The notes beneath the pieces are model-generated. The model made no database searches. It was given only the letters and a program-made list of their open reading frames with translations, and was not told where the DNA came from. This document shows positions 11,790-22,041 of a stretch of 64,000 nucleotides of DNA, in pieces. Where the stretch lies: positions 1 through 64,000 of the forward strand of contig QJNS01000245.1 of assembly GCA_004154925.1 (NCBI GenBank). The letters run 5' to 3'. The stretch is from Monosporascus cannonballus (Eukaryota; Ascomycota; Sordariomycetes; Xylariales). Position numbers and translations under genes: made by a program. Numbering within the stretch: the first letter of the stretch is position 1; every line of letters begins with the position of its first letter.

Positions 11790-14700
11790 AACGTATTAAT
11801 ATACTGTAATGGTAAATTACGGAGCTTTAGGCGGAAATTATATTGTACCGGATATAGTTAATAAGCTTAAACTGTTATAAAAATATAAGTTAAAACTTTA
11901 TATAACGACAAATAGCGAAAATCAGGAATTCGTTTACGATAATGGAAAAATTATATGCGTAATTAATTACTTTAAAATTTTTATTAAAGGATGATATTAA
12001 ATAATTAATTTCGATATCGTTTTATTCGGGAATTACGATATGATTTTAGGATTACCATAAATACGCCAATACGAAATCTTAATTAATAGCAGAACTGGCC
12101 AGGTAAAATTCGCCTTATATTTTATCAGTCAACAGGAAAAAAAATTAAGATTTTAATATTCGATCGATAATAATAACGAATACAAATATAAGGATACGAC
12201 AAATACCTTATTACTTAAAAGAACAAACTATAAAACAACAGGCATTAAAGAAATATAATATATTATTATTATTATCAAAATGAAATTAAAATAACTAAAT
12301 AACGATCTAAAACAAAAATAATAACTTAAAAAATTAAAAAATCTAATTAATATATTATTACAATATTATAGATATAAGTAATTTTTTAAAAAGGAGCTCG
12401 ATATAAAATTACCGGAACATAACAAATAAAATTATAAAATAATCCTTGAAGAAGGAATTTCGACAAAGTTTTACCTTATTTATAACCTTAATAGAAATGA
12501 GTTACGGATTCTTAAAAAATACCTAAAAGATCGGTTACAAAAAAAATGGGAAATTTTGATTTGTAATTAATTATCGATAACTAAATAATATTACTATTAA
12601 AAATTCAATATTATTACCCTTAATTACAAAACTAAAAAACCAACTTTACAAAGCCAAATAATTCATAATATTGGATCTCAAAAATAAATATAACCTTATC
12701 AAAATTAAAAAAGGATACGAATAAAAAATAACCTTTAAAACAAAATACGGATTATTTAAATATTTGGTTATATTAATGGGACTTACGAACGTACCAATAG
12801 TTTTTCAGCGAATAATTAATTACGTATTACGAAAATACCTCGATATTTTCGTCGTTTGCTATCTCGACGACATTTTTATTTTCTCGGAAACAAAAAAAAT
12901 ATATGCAGGATACATTTATAAGGTTTTTTAAGCTTTATAAGATATAAGGTTGTTTATTAACGCAGAAAAAAGTTAGTTCTATATATAGGAAATAAAATAT
13001 CTGGGATATATTATTACCCCAGAATATATTAGGATAAACCCCAAGAAAATCGCTGTAATTACAAAATAGCAAACGTTAATTACAGTCAAAGAAATATAGG
13101 CATTTTTTGGATATGCTAATTATTACAGGAAGTTTATGCGAAATTTTAGTAAAATAGCTATACTTTTAATAAATTTTACAAAAAAAAAAGAATTTAAATA
13201 GATACCAGATACGGAAAAAGCATTTGAGGTTATTAAGAATACGATTACCAATAAGCTAATATTAATTATATACGATTTAAACCGTCCCGTTAAATTAAAA
13301 ACCGATATTTCGGATTATATATTAAGCGTAATAATCGGATAACGAAATAATTAAAACAAATTGTACCTTATTGCATTTTTTTATATAAATTAAAAAAAGC
13401 TAAATTTAATTACGGTATTCCAGATAAAAAATTTATGGCTATTATTATGGCATTTCGAAAATTCAGGTATTTCTTAAAAGGAAATTTGCACCAGGTTAAG
13501 GTTTATACGGATTATCAAAGTTTTACTCGATTTATTACGACCAGGGAATTTATAAGACAATAATTAAAATATGCAGAAAAATTGGCGAATTTCGACTTCG
13601 TTATCATCTATAAAAAAGAATTAGAAAATGGCAAAGTAAATACTTTAAGTAAGTAACCAAACCTTAAAAAAATTAGTTAAAATTAACCATATAATTTTCG
13701 ATTTTATTATAAAAAGATATTTACGCTTACGATAAATTGCGATAAGTCGAGCAGTATTTTCCGATATGCACCAAAAAATCTAATAATATAACAATAATTT
13801 CCCAAAAAAACTAAAAAATAAATAAGATATAAATTCCAAAAAAATACCCAAAAAATTTAATACGAAAAATATACGAACATTAATTACATAAATATATAAG
13901 GATTTATAAAACCTTAAAAAGGTTTTAACGTATATATTTTTTTCTTAAAATAAAATTAATAATATAGAAAATTATATAACAATACGATATTTGCGTTAAA
14001 GCAAAGGCTCGACAACATAAGCCTTACGAAAAACTATAGCTATTATTAGTTGCAAAATAACCATAATATTTAATTATATTTAACTTTATTATTAAATTTT
14101 CTATATCAAAAAATCCAGTTACGGAAATATATTATAACAGCATTTTCGTAATCGTCGATCGATTTACAAAACTTTCCTATTTCCTACCATATTATAAGGA
14201 TACAAACGCCGAACAACTAACATATATTTTCTTTAAACATATTTTTAACATATACGGATTACTATTAAAAATTATTATAAATAAAAAATTAATATTTGCA
14301 TTTAAGTTTTAATAAGGCCTTATTACATAAATCGGCCTAAATTACAAACTATTTAACATATTTAAACAATAAATAAATAAATAAATAAAACGAATAAATT
14401 AAACCTTGGAAATTTACTTACGATATTATATTAATTACGAACAAAATAATTAAGTTAAGAAATTACTAATTATATAATTAATTTATAATACCAGTTATTA
14501 CGAAAACGTCAAAATAATACTTACGAACGCAAATTTTTGTTTTATTCCAGAAATTTACAAAAAAACGCGCAACAATAGTCCAATTAATATCAAAATAATC
14601 CTTACGTTAAAACAATTACGATAACTACATCAAGAAATAAAGACAAAACTGGAATTCGTACGGAACCAAATAAACAAATACTATAACCAAAAAAGTTAAA

Positions 14701-14930
14701 AGGATTAACCTTCGAAAAAGGGGAAATGGTTTTCTTTGCTACAAAAAATATTCAAATAAAAAAACCCAGCAAAAAATTCGATTTCAAATATATCAATCTA
14801 TACAAAATCACCAAGAAAATCTCAAAAAACAATTACTAATTAAAACCTTTACCAAAAGTTAAATTCCATCCAATCTTTTATATTTCCGTATTCAAATTAA
14901 CAGCAAATACCATCAAAATACATATAATAT
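11790..14930 (+). pseudogene. pol remnant of element 1: protease, RT, RNase H, integrase
   Basis: Domains in order: the aspartic protease active site, read as VNYGA at 11812 (VDSGA expected); RT with an intact catalytic box VVCYLDDIFIFS at 12851-12886; RNase H with YTDYQSFTRF near 13500 and LANFDFVIIYK near 13585; an integrase core around 13880-14560 with recognisable PYYKDTNAEQ and NIYGLLLK blocks; and a C-terminal integrase block (KGLTFEKGEMVFFATKNI, then KPSKKFDFK) near 14700-14880. This matches chromodomain-type gypsy elements. Stops are mainly TAA/TAG at former CAA/CAG codons. The YLDD box has survived unusually well, but the ORF as a whole is dead. Confidence 0.88.
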
Positions 14931-15089
14931 AAAATAATATGGAAATAAAAAACGAATAAACATACGAAATAAAAAAGATATTCGACATACGGAAACACAA
15001 CCGACTTACCCAGTACCTAATAAAGTAAAAAAAATATCCAAACTCCGAAAACACCTAAGAACCCGCCAAAAACCTTATTAATGCTTAAC

Positions 15090-15600
15090 GCCTATGAAAA
15101 AAACTTTTACTAGCAACGCCAAAATCGACAAGGTTAAAAATTCCCCAATCAATAAACGACCAATCTATGAACTCCAAATTAAACCAGTCGAAAGGAAAAA
15201 CGGCCTCCGCCGTTATGGCCTTAGCGGCCCCTAATTCGGCCTATTTTTCTCGACGTTCCAACTTATCCAACTTTTCCAAGGATTAAAACCTACGAAATAA
15301 CATACGTACTATACGGTCGGCCCATAATTTCTTTTATTTGCGAAAACGACGAACCTTAACCTACGCCTATTCCGTTTTTTCTTTAGCTTTCTTAAGTTCC
15401 GTTTTAACCTTAAGGTAATTAAAGATAAGCTTTTCAAATTAGGAAGTGAAAAAGCCGTTAACGTTACAAAGGCCTTAGTTCTACATTACGTATTCCTTAT
15501 ACCTGGAAAAATCCGACAAAAAAATACGACAAAATAATAACCTACGATAAACATAATAAAAATACACTAACATATCCACGGCTCGAAAAGTAATCAATTT
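15090..15600 (-). pseudogene. antisense coiled-coil ORF relic at the 3' end of element 1
   Basis: On the minus strand, between pol and the 3' LTR, the sequence reads as a basic, probably coiled-coil protein: FEKLIFNYLKVKTELKKAKE, a run rich in K/R (VKVRRFRK), then RRFQSLEKLDKLERREK and an alanine-rich end (AELGAAKAITAEAVF). Stops within it are TAG/TAA at likely Gln codons. Related antisense frames occur at the same place in elements 2, 3 and C. I recall similar lysine/glutamate-rich ORFs annotated as hypothetical proteins next to fungal gypsy elements, but their function is unknown to me. It may be an accessory gene of the element or a conserved structural constraint. Confidence 0.5.
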
Positions 15601-15728
15601 AAGCAAGTTATTTCGTTCTTTCGTTTTTTTATTAATCGGTTATTTAATATAATTTAATATAATAGCGGAAAAAAAACTTACAAAAAAAAAGAAATTTTCG
15701 GGACGAAAATTATGGAAAAGGAGGATCG

Positions 15729-16103
15729 TATTATAACCGAACGGGCTGCGGCCTCAGAAAACGATCGCAATAATAACTAAGCCATGTAAGTCGAATCACG
15801 TAAAGGCTCGACAGGATCGATCGTAAAGCCTTTAAAGCCAGGTTCGACAAAATCGATCGTAAAGTTTTTAAAGCCAGGCTCGACAGGATAAAAAAATTAA
15901 GTATAAAATATTTATTATTCCCATAATCTAGATAACATCAACTTATAACACTTATCAATACTAATTATTTGCAATAAGGCACTTCCGATATTAAGAGACG
16001 TAATACGTTACTGTATTTATTGCTCAGATTCCCCCGATACTCCTGCCAACATAAACTCGTCGACTTAAGGTTTAATAGTTGGTTAAACCGCCTAGCCGTC
16101 ACA
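15729..16103 (+). repeat. 3' LTR of element 1, with internal tandem duplication
   Basis: A 375 bp LTR carrying two extra copies of a ~36 bp unit (GGCTCGACAGGATCGATCGT, then AAAGCCTTTAAAGCCA) around 15805-15890 that are absent from the 5' LTR of the same element. It ends CCGTCACA and is followed directly by the TTTAA duplication. Confidence 0.92.
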
Positions 16104-16108
16104 TTTAA

Positions 16109-18456
16109 GCTTATTAACCATATTTAGTACAATATAATTCCCGTTTTAAGCTCCGCAATTTATTATTGCGGTATACTAGTACGTTCCGATTCGTATATCT
16201 TAGGTAATAAGGTTATTAAAATTTTTTATTATCGCGTTTAAAATCTTTTTCGGAAATTCTTTTAGATTTCTTTGGGTTTCGTTATTTTCCGGCTTTTTTA
16301 TAAGTAACCTTTTTTTTAATTTTTATTCGAATTTATTCAGCCTTATTTAGGTATTTTCATTTAGCGCGTTAAGCTGTTATATTTGTCGTTATTGCCGGCG
16401 TATTTCGTTTTAGATCATATCAATTATTTTTTATTTTTTGGCAATTTTGTGCTTGTCGAATAAATTATTTTTTTATATTTGGGATTATATTTCATTAGGC
16501 GTCATTTTAATAGTTATTCCAGAGATTCTTTGTAAATCAACGTATTTTTTCCTTAATAATTTTTTAAGGGATTTGTAATAAAGGCTAATTCAAAATAGAA
16601 ATCCGTAATAATTTTTTAATAATGTTTTTTTACCGTACGCTAGATTAACTCTTTTTCCATTTAATGGTTATATTATCCATAATATTAAAAAAGGTTTATT
16701 TGCGAGCATTATTCTTTTTCGGGCTAGCTTTTTATTTCGGCTAATTACTGGATATCTTTTGGGGTTATGCTTCGAAATTATCGATATCATTATTTATTGT
16801 TTTTATTATTTTCGGTACGGTTTGGAGAATTAAATTCCTCATAATATATACGGGTAATTCGTACATAAATATATTATTTTTATTTTTCGTAATCAGGATA
16901 TTTTCGTCGTCGACAGTATATGGTATGCATTTTGCCATATCGATCGGGCGTTCCGGGACAGAATTTTTCTATCTAATCATGGTATTCGCGTAATTATCCT
17001 TATAATATTTTTTATTATGCTTACGATATTTATTAAGCCAGCTTTTTGGCTTTTCCTATTTTTTGTCGAATTTTTTATTATGATGGTCCTTGTTGGACCT
17101 TTTACCATAAATTTAATACGTACTTGGCCTAAATTATGTTAATGGCTGTGCTGTTGTTTTCTTAATTGTTCCTGGATTGTTTTTCCGGTATAAGTATTTA
17201 ATTATCCTATTGTGCTTTTTTGATTTTTTTGTATTTATAAGTTTTATGTCTTATTTTGCCATAATTAAATCATTTAATCTGGCTTCAGTTTTGTTTATAG
17301 GTATTGCCGAATTCCATAGGTCCTGGTGCTGTTTTATAAGAAATAAGGAGCGCATGTTGTTTTTTCTCTGGTTGAACTTATTATATTCCGATTATAAAAT
17401 ATATTATCTTTTTTTATCGTTTTTTTAATTATTAATTGTTAATCTTAATTATTTTTACAATATATCGGTCTAAAGTAATTAATTATTTAATTCGAATAAT
17501 TTTATTTTTTATATTATTTTTTAAGTCTTTATATAATATGTCGATAAAAGTATTCGTTTTATTATTTTCTTTTGCGGCCTTAGCCGTAAAGCTTTTAAAG
17601 GTTATGGCATATTTGGACGTAAGTTTTTTTTATTGGAGTTATAAAAATTATTAGGCCGTAAATTATTTCTTATTTAGATTGCCGAAATTATCGCGCATTT
17701 TATTTTCGAAATTTGTATAAAGTGAAAAAATTTTATTAATAAAATTTTTTATCCGATTTTCTTATTTCCAAAAAAGTCCTTATAATAGGTTCAAACCAGT
17801 TAACAGTATTTTCTGTTAGGTATGCTTTTATTATTAGGATCTTATCCGCCAGATTATTATGGTCCAGAAAGCGAAAATAAATTCGTATCTAAATTAAAAA
17901 GGTTTGTAGGTTGTTTTTCCTATTATAGAGCTTTGGTTTTTTTGGTTTTATGCGAGCGAAAAAGGCTTGGGCAGGTGGCATAACCCTAATTTATCGGATC
18001 TTTTTTTCCAGTTTCCGAATTCGAATTTGAAACTGCTAAGTAAAGGTTTCTTAAGCGCTGGTCGATATTTTGACAATATTAAATATTATTTAGAGTTTAA
18101 CGGTATTATTGAACAAAAGTTTGTAACGTATAACGAGCTAAAGGTTTAACCAATTATTAAACCTTAGTCGTACGGGTTTATGTTAACAGGAGTATTGTGG
18201 GAATTTGAGCAATAAATATAATAATCGTGTTACGTTTCGTAATACCAAGGTTATATTGCAAACGATTGGTATTAATGAGTATTGCAAGCTGAAGCTATCT
18301 AGACTATGGAATTAATAAGCGTATATATCCCTTTATAGATCCCGTTGAATCCCTTGGATCACTTCGGATCTATGTCACGTAATTCCGACCCGCTTGGGCC
18401 CTATTTTAGTCACCTAATGACCGTTTTCGAGACTCTTCCTTGGTTGGGTTATAACA
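16109..18456 (-). mobile_element. element 4 (gypsy, minus): 5' LTR and gag-protease remnant
   Basis: Continuation of the fragment at 9392-9529 across element 1. The reverse complement matches element 1: the protease region near 16110-16200 (AATTGCGGAGC...GGGAATTATATTG), the gag end near 16895-16960 (TTCTGTCCCGGAACG and GTCGACGACGAAAATATCC), and the gag start up to 18128. The right end is its 5' LTR. Several short open frames on either strand (for example 17177-17654, 17967-18149) are chance openings in this relic. RT, RNase H, integrase and the 3' LTR are missing. Confidence 0.85.
18129..18456 (-). repeat. 5' LTR of element 4
   Basis: 328 bp. In plus orientation it begins TATAACGAGCTAAAGG, with the internal sequence GTTTGTAACG on its left, and ends GGGTTATAACA. 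This places the element's interior to the left and its insertion edge at 18456, inside copia RT sequence. Its U3 carries its own short GGATC-containing repeats (CCCTTGGATCACTTCGGATC). Confidence 0.85.
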
Positions 18457-18461
18457 AATAT

Positions 18462-18885
18462 GATAATAATTTGATTTGTGGATGATATATTAATGATAAA
18501 CCCGTTTATTACGACTATAAATATATTCGAAAAAAAGTTATCAAAGGATATAAAGCTAGATCATATAGGTTCAGTAACTACCTATTTAGGTAATGAAATT
18601 GATATAAACCGGGAAAATAAAACGATAAAAATACACCAAACAAAGTATACTGAAAAGCTTTTAAAGAAGTATAACATTAGAAATAACCCTGATATAAAAC
18701 CAAGAAATACCCCTTTAACCCCGAGTATTAAATTGGCTAAAAATAAGTTTAAAGCTTCAAATAAAGATATTAACCAATATCAGAAGCAAATCGGCTCTTT
18801 ATTATATCTAACTTTAAAAACTAGACCTGATATAACCTTTGCAGTGTATATATGTGCTGGATTTATGACAAATCCTAGTATATAA
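18462..18885 (+). pseudogene. copia reverse transcriptase C-terminal part
   Basis: The frame starts upstream of the first ATG, with FVDDILM as the catalytic YVDD box of Ty1/copia RT. It continues through SVTTYLGNEI (copia thumb, ..YLGIEI), KIHQTKYTEKLLKKYN (Q..YI..LL..F) and KQIGSLLYLTLKTRPDITFA (GSLMYL...TRPDI). These blocks appear in the expected order and spacing. The reading ends at a TAA at 18883 after ATNPSI-like sequence, where family members continue with QH; CAA to TAA would explain it. The protein would convert the element's RNA to DNA, but it lacks its fingers and palm N-terminus here. Confidence 0.88.
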
Positions 18886-19468
18886 CACTTTAAAGAGTTC
18901 AATAACATATGGAGATATTTATTAAAATTCCCTGATAAAGGCTTATTATATAAATGTAACGGAAATCTTGAATTAAAGATATATTCCGATTCAGACTAGA
19001 GTAACGATATGAATAGCCGAAAATCAACATCCGGCTATATAGCCTGCCTAGAAGATATACGGTTTAATAATCCTATTAGCTGGACTTCACAACTTCAAAA
19101 AAAAAGTTGCTTTAAGCACTTATAAAGCCGAATATATGGCTTTGAAAAAAGCTGTTAAAAAAGCTATATACTTAAGTAATATGTTTTATTACTTAAATAA
19201 CTACTTTAATCTAAAATATATAACTAAGCTTCCAAGAATTCTTATTGATAACGAAGCTGCTAAAAAATTAACAAAAAATCCTGAATTACATAAAAAAGTA
19301 AAACATATTGATATAAAATACCACTTTATTAAAGAAGCTGCAATTAATAAAAAGGTGGCTATATATCACATATATACTAAAAAGCAACTCGCTAATATAC
19401 TAACAAAGCCCTTGGACAAAGGCATACAAAATAATCTTATAACAAAGCCTAATATAATCAGCATATAA
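18886..19468 (+). pseudogene. copia RNase H domain, C-terminal end of pol
   Basis: The frame resumes after the stop and shows LKIYSDSD at about 18975 (the catalytic Asp region ...YSDAD), SRKSTSGY at 19017 and ISWTSQLQKK at 19077 followed by a frameshift. It is then open from 19136 with ALKKAVKKAIYL, ILIDNEAAKKLTKNPELHKK (copia DN..A..L..NP..H), HIDIKYHFIKEAA and KQLANILTKPLDKG (Q.AD.LTK.L). These are diagnostic of Ty1/copia RNase H. The domain would degrade the RNA strand of the hybrid. It is broken by the frameshift near 19100 and a few RIP-type stops. Confidence 0.88.
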
Positions 19469-19484
19469 CAGTATACTAAGTGGA

Positions 19485-20003
19485 TGTTTTATCTTAACGG
19501 TTTTACCGCTTAATAATAATAATTATAACAAATAAATGTAGATATTATAAATCGAACCACGTATATATCATTTAAAGGTGGATGTAAATATATATCGAAC
19601 CACCTAATACCTTTAAAAATAAATGTAAATATTACAAATCGAACCACTTATATATCATTTAAAGGTGAATGTAGATATATATCGAACCATTTAATACCTT
19701 TAAAAGTTGACGTAAATATTATATATCGAACCACTTTTTGGATTCCTAACTTATAAGCTATATATATTTAAATATATAAATATATATACCTTAAAGAGGG
19801 CTCTAGGAATCCGGATCCGGAAAAGTGGGTCTACCCCTATACGCTTCCGGAATAAAAAACCCTTTTCTTCCATACGTTTTCATACTGATTAATAATGGAA
19901 TGATACGCTTAATAATCCATTTATTCGTGTATATATATAGCCCTGCATTTTCCAGTTGTTGTTGGGAATTCAGAGATTAGAGACATCATCAATATAAACA
20001 CCC
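19485..20003 (+). repeat. probable 3' LTR of the copia element
   Basis: Begins TGTTTTATC just after AGTGGATG, a weak polypurine-like stretch, and ends near CATCATCAATATAAACA, typical of copia LTR ends. A TATA-like run TATATATATAG lies near 19933. The LTR contains the five-copy 43-44 bp repeat. There is no second LTR in the window to fix the ends, so they are inferred. Confidence 0.5.
19537..19740 (+). repeat. five tandem 43-44 bp repeats with ATCGAACCAC core
   Basis: The core ATCGAACCA(C/T) occurs at 19551, 19594, 19638, 19681 and 19725, a spacing of 43, 44, 43 and 44 bp. Each copy is preceded by GTARATAT-type sequence. Alternate copies are more alike, giving an 87 bp higher-order unit. It lies inside the probable copia LTR U3 and could be an enhancer-like array. 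Confidence 0.85.
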
Positions 20004-20083
20004 TTTCTCATAGTCCCATTATCCATCGACCGGCTGCCCACTACACCGTCTAGTCGGTAATACCTTCGCTGAATTCCGAATAT
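20004..20083. other. 3' flank of the nucleoside-phosphorylase gene
   Basis: About 80 bp of unmutated sequence between the copia LTR and the stop codon of the minus-strand gene. The copia insertion probably truncated or replaced the native 3' untranslated region; no convincing polyadenylation signal was seen. Confidence 0.5.
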
Positions 20084-21175
20084 TTAACTGATATTCATGT
20101 TTCCTCCAACCGAAACATTCCCAGAACCCGAGTTTTGAATCCCTCGGCCGATGAAAGTAGAAACGGCATTTGGTTTGCCGCCTTTATCCGATTGCGTTCT
20201 TGTCGATGCCGCCGGTGTAGAAGAACCGGCTTTGGGATCTAGATAGGCGAGTAGCTCCTTGGTACAAGCGGCGGCGGCCGCAGCCGCATAATGCTGCCAG
20301 CTGTCGTTTTTGTGAGAGTCTGCATAATCGGAAATGCCGCGGATGACGATGCTGGGAAACTCTGTTGCCAACCCAGCAGCCTCCATCTCGAAACAGAGGA
20401 TGTCGCCTAACTTACGTACAGCTACGTCCCTTTTGGCGGCGCTTTTCATGACATTATCGCCTGAGGCGATCAATCCGTAATGTATTTCGGGTGCTTCAGA
20501 TTCGCGGGGCAGCCTTTGAACGGTTTTTGACCTGTCGCACCTTTCGCATGTAGGGTTGTAAGGGGCGTGCGGATAATCCGCTTCGAATAAAACGTCAAGC
20601 CTAGCCGGCGGCCGTCGATAGACGGCAAGACGCTGTCCCTTTTGCAGCATTGCTGACAGAAACTCGTCGACCTTGTTCTCGTTGACCAGGTGGTCTGACC
20701 GCATTATCTCGACAGCACTCCTTAAAAAAGGCGGCGGCGGCCATAAGAAGCCTTTAAGGACGAAGTCGTCGGTGGTATCCTTCCCTAGGTCGTATTGGAC
20801 GACGCCGCCGTACTGGCCGTCGGGCATGCTCACAATTACATCGCCTAAACGGATATCGTGCTTATCGGTCGGAACCCCTCCTCCGATACCCACGAGAAAT
20901 CGCCACTTGATGGAAGGGAACATCCGCGCCAAGTTCGTGGCCACGGTGGCGGCGGCGCCTTTTCCTTGATTTCCGGGAAGGCATGCGAGCACGACGTTAT
21001 GTCCGCTGAGCGTACCGAGAATGTAGATGTTTGGGTCTCCCTGCTGGCTCGGTAGGCGCGGATGTTCTCGATCTAGCATATAACGGACGGCGCTCATCTC
21101 GAAGGTCATGGCACAGACCACAGCGACGGTATAATCATCATAAGAACTTGAATTCTTTTGCGTATTTTGCATCAT
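20084..21175 (-). CDS. nucleoside phosphorylase-fold effector with C-terminal amyloid-type motif
   Basis: 363 residues, one uninterrupted exon. Residues about 15-312 form a PNP_UDP/MTAN-like domain: N-terminal strand YTVAVVCAMTFEMSAV (15-30), phosphate-loop-like GIGGG (96-100), GDVIVSMPDG (111-120), substrate-side FEMEAAG (262-268) and catalytic RGISDYAD (279-286) followed by W..YAAAAAAAC. In this family the domain cleaves N-glycosidic bonds of nucleosides; in fungi it is often the effector or N-terminal domain of NLR-type proteins. A Ser/Thr/Gly-rich linker (313-338) leads to a C-terminal motif at 341-362 (FIGRGIQNSGSG, GGNMNI), resembling amyloid-signalling motifs shared between fungal effectors and NLRs. 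The ATG at 21175 is followed by a second Met codon. GC is near 50% with no RIP signature, unlike its surroundings. Enzymatic activity and amyloid formation are inferred. Confidence 0.9.
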   Translation of the reverse strand: MMQNTQKNSSSYDDYTVAVVCAMTFEMSAVRYMLDREHPRLPSQQGDPNIYILGTLSGHNVVLACLPGNQGKGAAATVATNLARMFPSIKWRFLVGIGGGVPTDKHDIRLGDVIVSMPDGQYGGVVQYDLGKDTTDDFVLKGFLWPPPPFLRSAVEIMRSDHLVNENKVDEFLSAMLQKGQRLAVYRRPPARLDVLFEADYPHAPYNPTCERCDRSKTVQRLPRESEAPEIHYGLIASGDNVMKSAAKRDVAVRKLGDILCFEMEAAGLATEFPSIVIRGISDYADSHKNDSWQHYAAAAAAACTKELLAYLDPKAGSSTPAASTRTQSDKGGKPNAVSTFIGRGIQNSGSGNVSVGGNMNIS

Positions 21176-21647
21176 GCTTCTCTTAACGCGTTTAATGGTT
21201 ATAAATAATTAGTAGAAATTATGATAGCATATAAGGCGTTATCGAAGCCGCTAATAAAAACATATGACTTGGAGCAGTCTTTAGACTAAAGACCGCAGGA
21301 AATTAATGTAAAGCTCTGTTTATTCTTATCGCAGGCCGAAATCAAGCAACGAAATAAGCAGAGATGCGGGGTTGACGGTTTTGCATGAGGCTGAACTTGG
21401 ACCTAAGGAGAACCCTACGGGGCCACCATTCTCGAAACGCTTCATCTTTAGGTTTCAAGATAAGTCTCTTATATCTTATACTGACCTTAATGTACGACTT
21501 CGCCCAAAGGTTATAAAAACCGGAAGCTACTATTACAATATTAACGTAAGCGTTCCCTTAAGTACCTATATACATGACGAGAGGCTAAGTGCAGCGGGCC
21601 GAACCCAGACCCAGTAGCCCCTGGCTAATTGGGGACTTAGACCAGGG
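21176..21647. promoter_or_regulatory. former divergent promoter region, effector side
   Basis: About 470 bp of unmutated low-copy sequence upstream of the minus-strand gene, ending at the mariner inverted repeat. With the transposon removed it joins 35237-35455, giving a shared intergenic region of roughly 690 bp between two divergent starts. A short plus-strand open frame at 21372-21617 has no recognisable homology and I do not call it a gene. TATA-like TATAAATAATT lies at 21200-21210, close to the effector start. Confidence 0.5.
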
Positions 21648-21789
21648 GACCAAATGGATCCGTGCGCCCCCATCAATCCACTCCCCCCCTATATTAAACC
21701 TATAACTTTAACAATTTATTTCTTTATTAAAACATATCTAATTAAGAAGTTATATACATTATTTTAAAGCCCTAAAACTGCTTTTTAAA

Positions 21790-22036
21790 ATTATGTATAT
21801 TATTTTCGGACGTAACGAACGGCTTTTAATCTATTAGAGAATAACTTAATAAGTTTTACCATAAAGCGGAGATTAAATTGTAACCATGTATTTTTATTAT
21901 TTCGAACGCGCGGTGACGATTTTCTTTATTATTAAGTAGGTATCCGAATTCGGGCTTAATTTCGTAGATTTTATTCTTTAAAACGCGCCAAAAGTATTCG
22001 ATTAGGTTTAGATCAGGCGAATATAATAATTATTCG
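21790..22036 (-). pseudogene. Tc1/mariner transposase, C-terminal part
   Basis: On the minus strand it reads YYSPDLNLIEYFWRVLKNKI then YEIKPEFGYLLNNKENR, the diagnostic PYSPDLNPIE.FW...K..I block containing the last catalytic acidic residue (E of LIEYFW) of the DDE/D triad. It continues with HGYNLISALWQNLLSYSLID toward a stop near 21800. The 5' part lies at 34293-35138 beyond element 2. Confidence 0.88.
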
Positions 22037-22041
22037 AATAC

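Larger units (their letters stand above)
9535..16103 (+). mobile_element. LTR retrotransposon 1 (Ty3/gypsy chromovirus type, full length, RIP-degraded)
   Basis: A complete 6,569 bp element flanked by a perfect 5-bp target-site duplication TTTAA (9530-9534 and 16104-16108). LTRs at 9535-9837 and 15729-16103 begin TGTTATGACC (TATTATAACC in the mutated copy) and end CGTCACA (CGTTATA in the mutated copy). A purine-rich tract GGAAAAGGAGGATCG at 15714-15728 precedes the 3' LTR and fits a polypurine tract. Internal order is gag with zinc knuckle, protease, RT, RNase H, integrase and a C-terminal integrase/chromodomain-like tail, the standard Ty3/gypsy order. It is the template to which elements 2, 3 and 4 align. 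Stops interrupt every domain. Confidence 0.93.
18457..20003 (+). mobile_element. Ty1/copia retrotransposon, 3' half
   Basis: The element begins abruptly at the element 4 LTR, in the middle of the RT catalytic box (FVDDILM), so its 5' half was separated by that insertion and is not seen in the window. RT, RNase H and a probable 3' LTR follow in normal copia order. Mutation is much lighter than in the gypsy elements: two long stretches remain open. Its right end lies about 80 bp beyond the stop codon of the nucleoside-phosphorylase gene. Confidence 0.88.

Noticed and set aside
17177..17654. Two short plus-strand open frames rich in Phe/Leu
   Set aside because: They are antisense to the element 4 gag relic; their hydrophobic composition comes from AT-rich, RIP-mutated DNA.
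19537..19740. CRISPR-like array
   Set aside because: The 43-44 bp period leaves no variable spacers; the units are continuous tandem repeats inside a copia LTR of a eukaryote.
20673..21055. Plus-strand open frames over the effector gene
   Set aside because: Antisense shadows of a clear, family-matched coding sequence.
21372..21617. 81-codon plus-strand gene in the divergent promoter
   Set aside because: No homology, no regular codon pattern, and it lies in what should be the promoter of the facing genes and is cut by no conserved stop; judged a chance opening.
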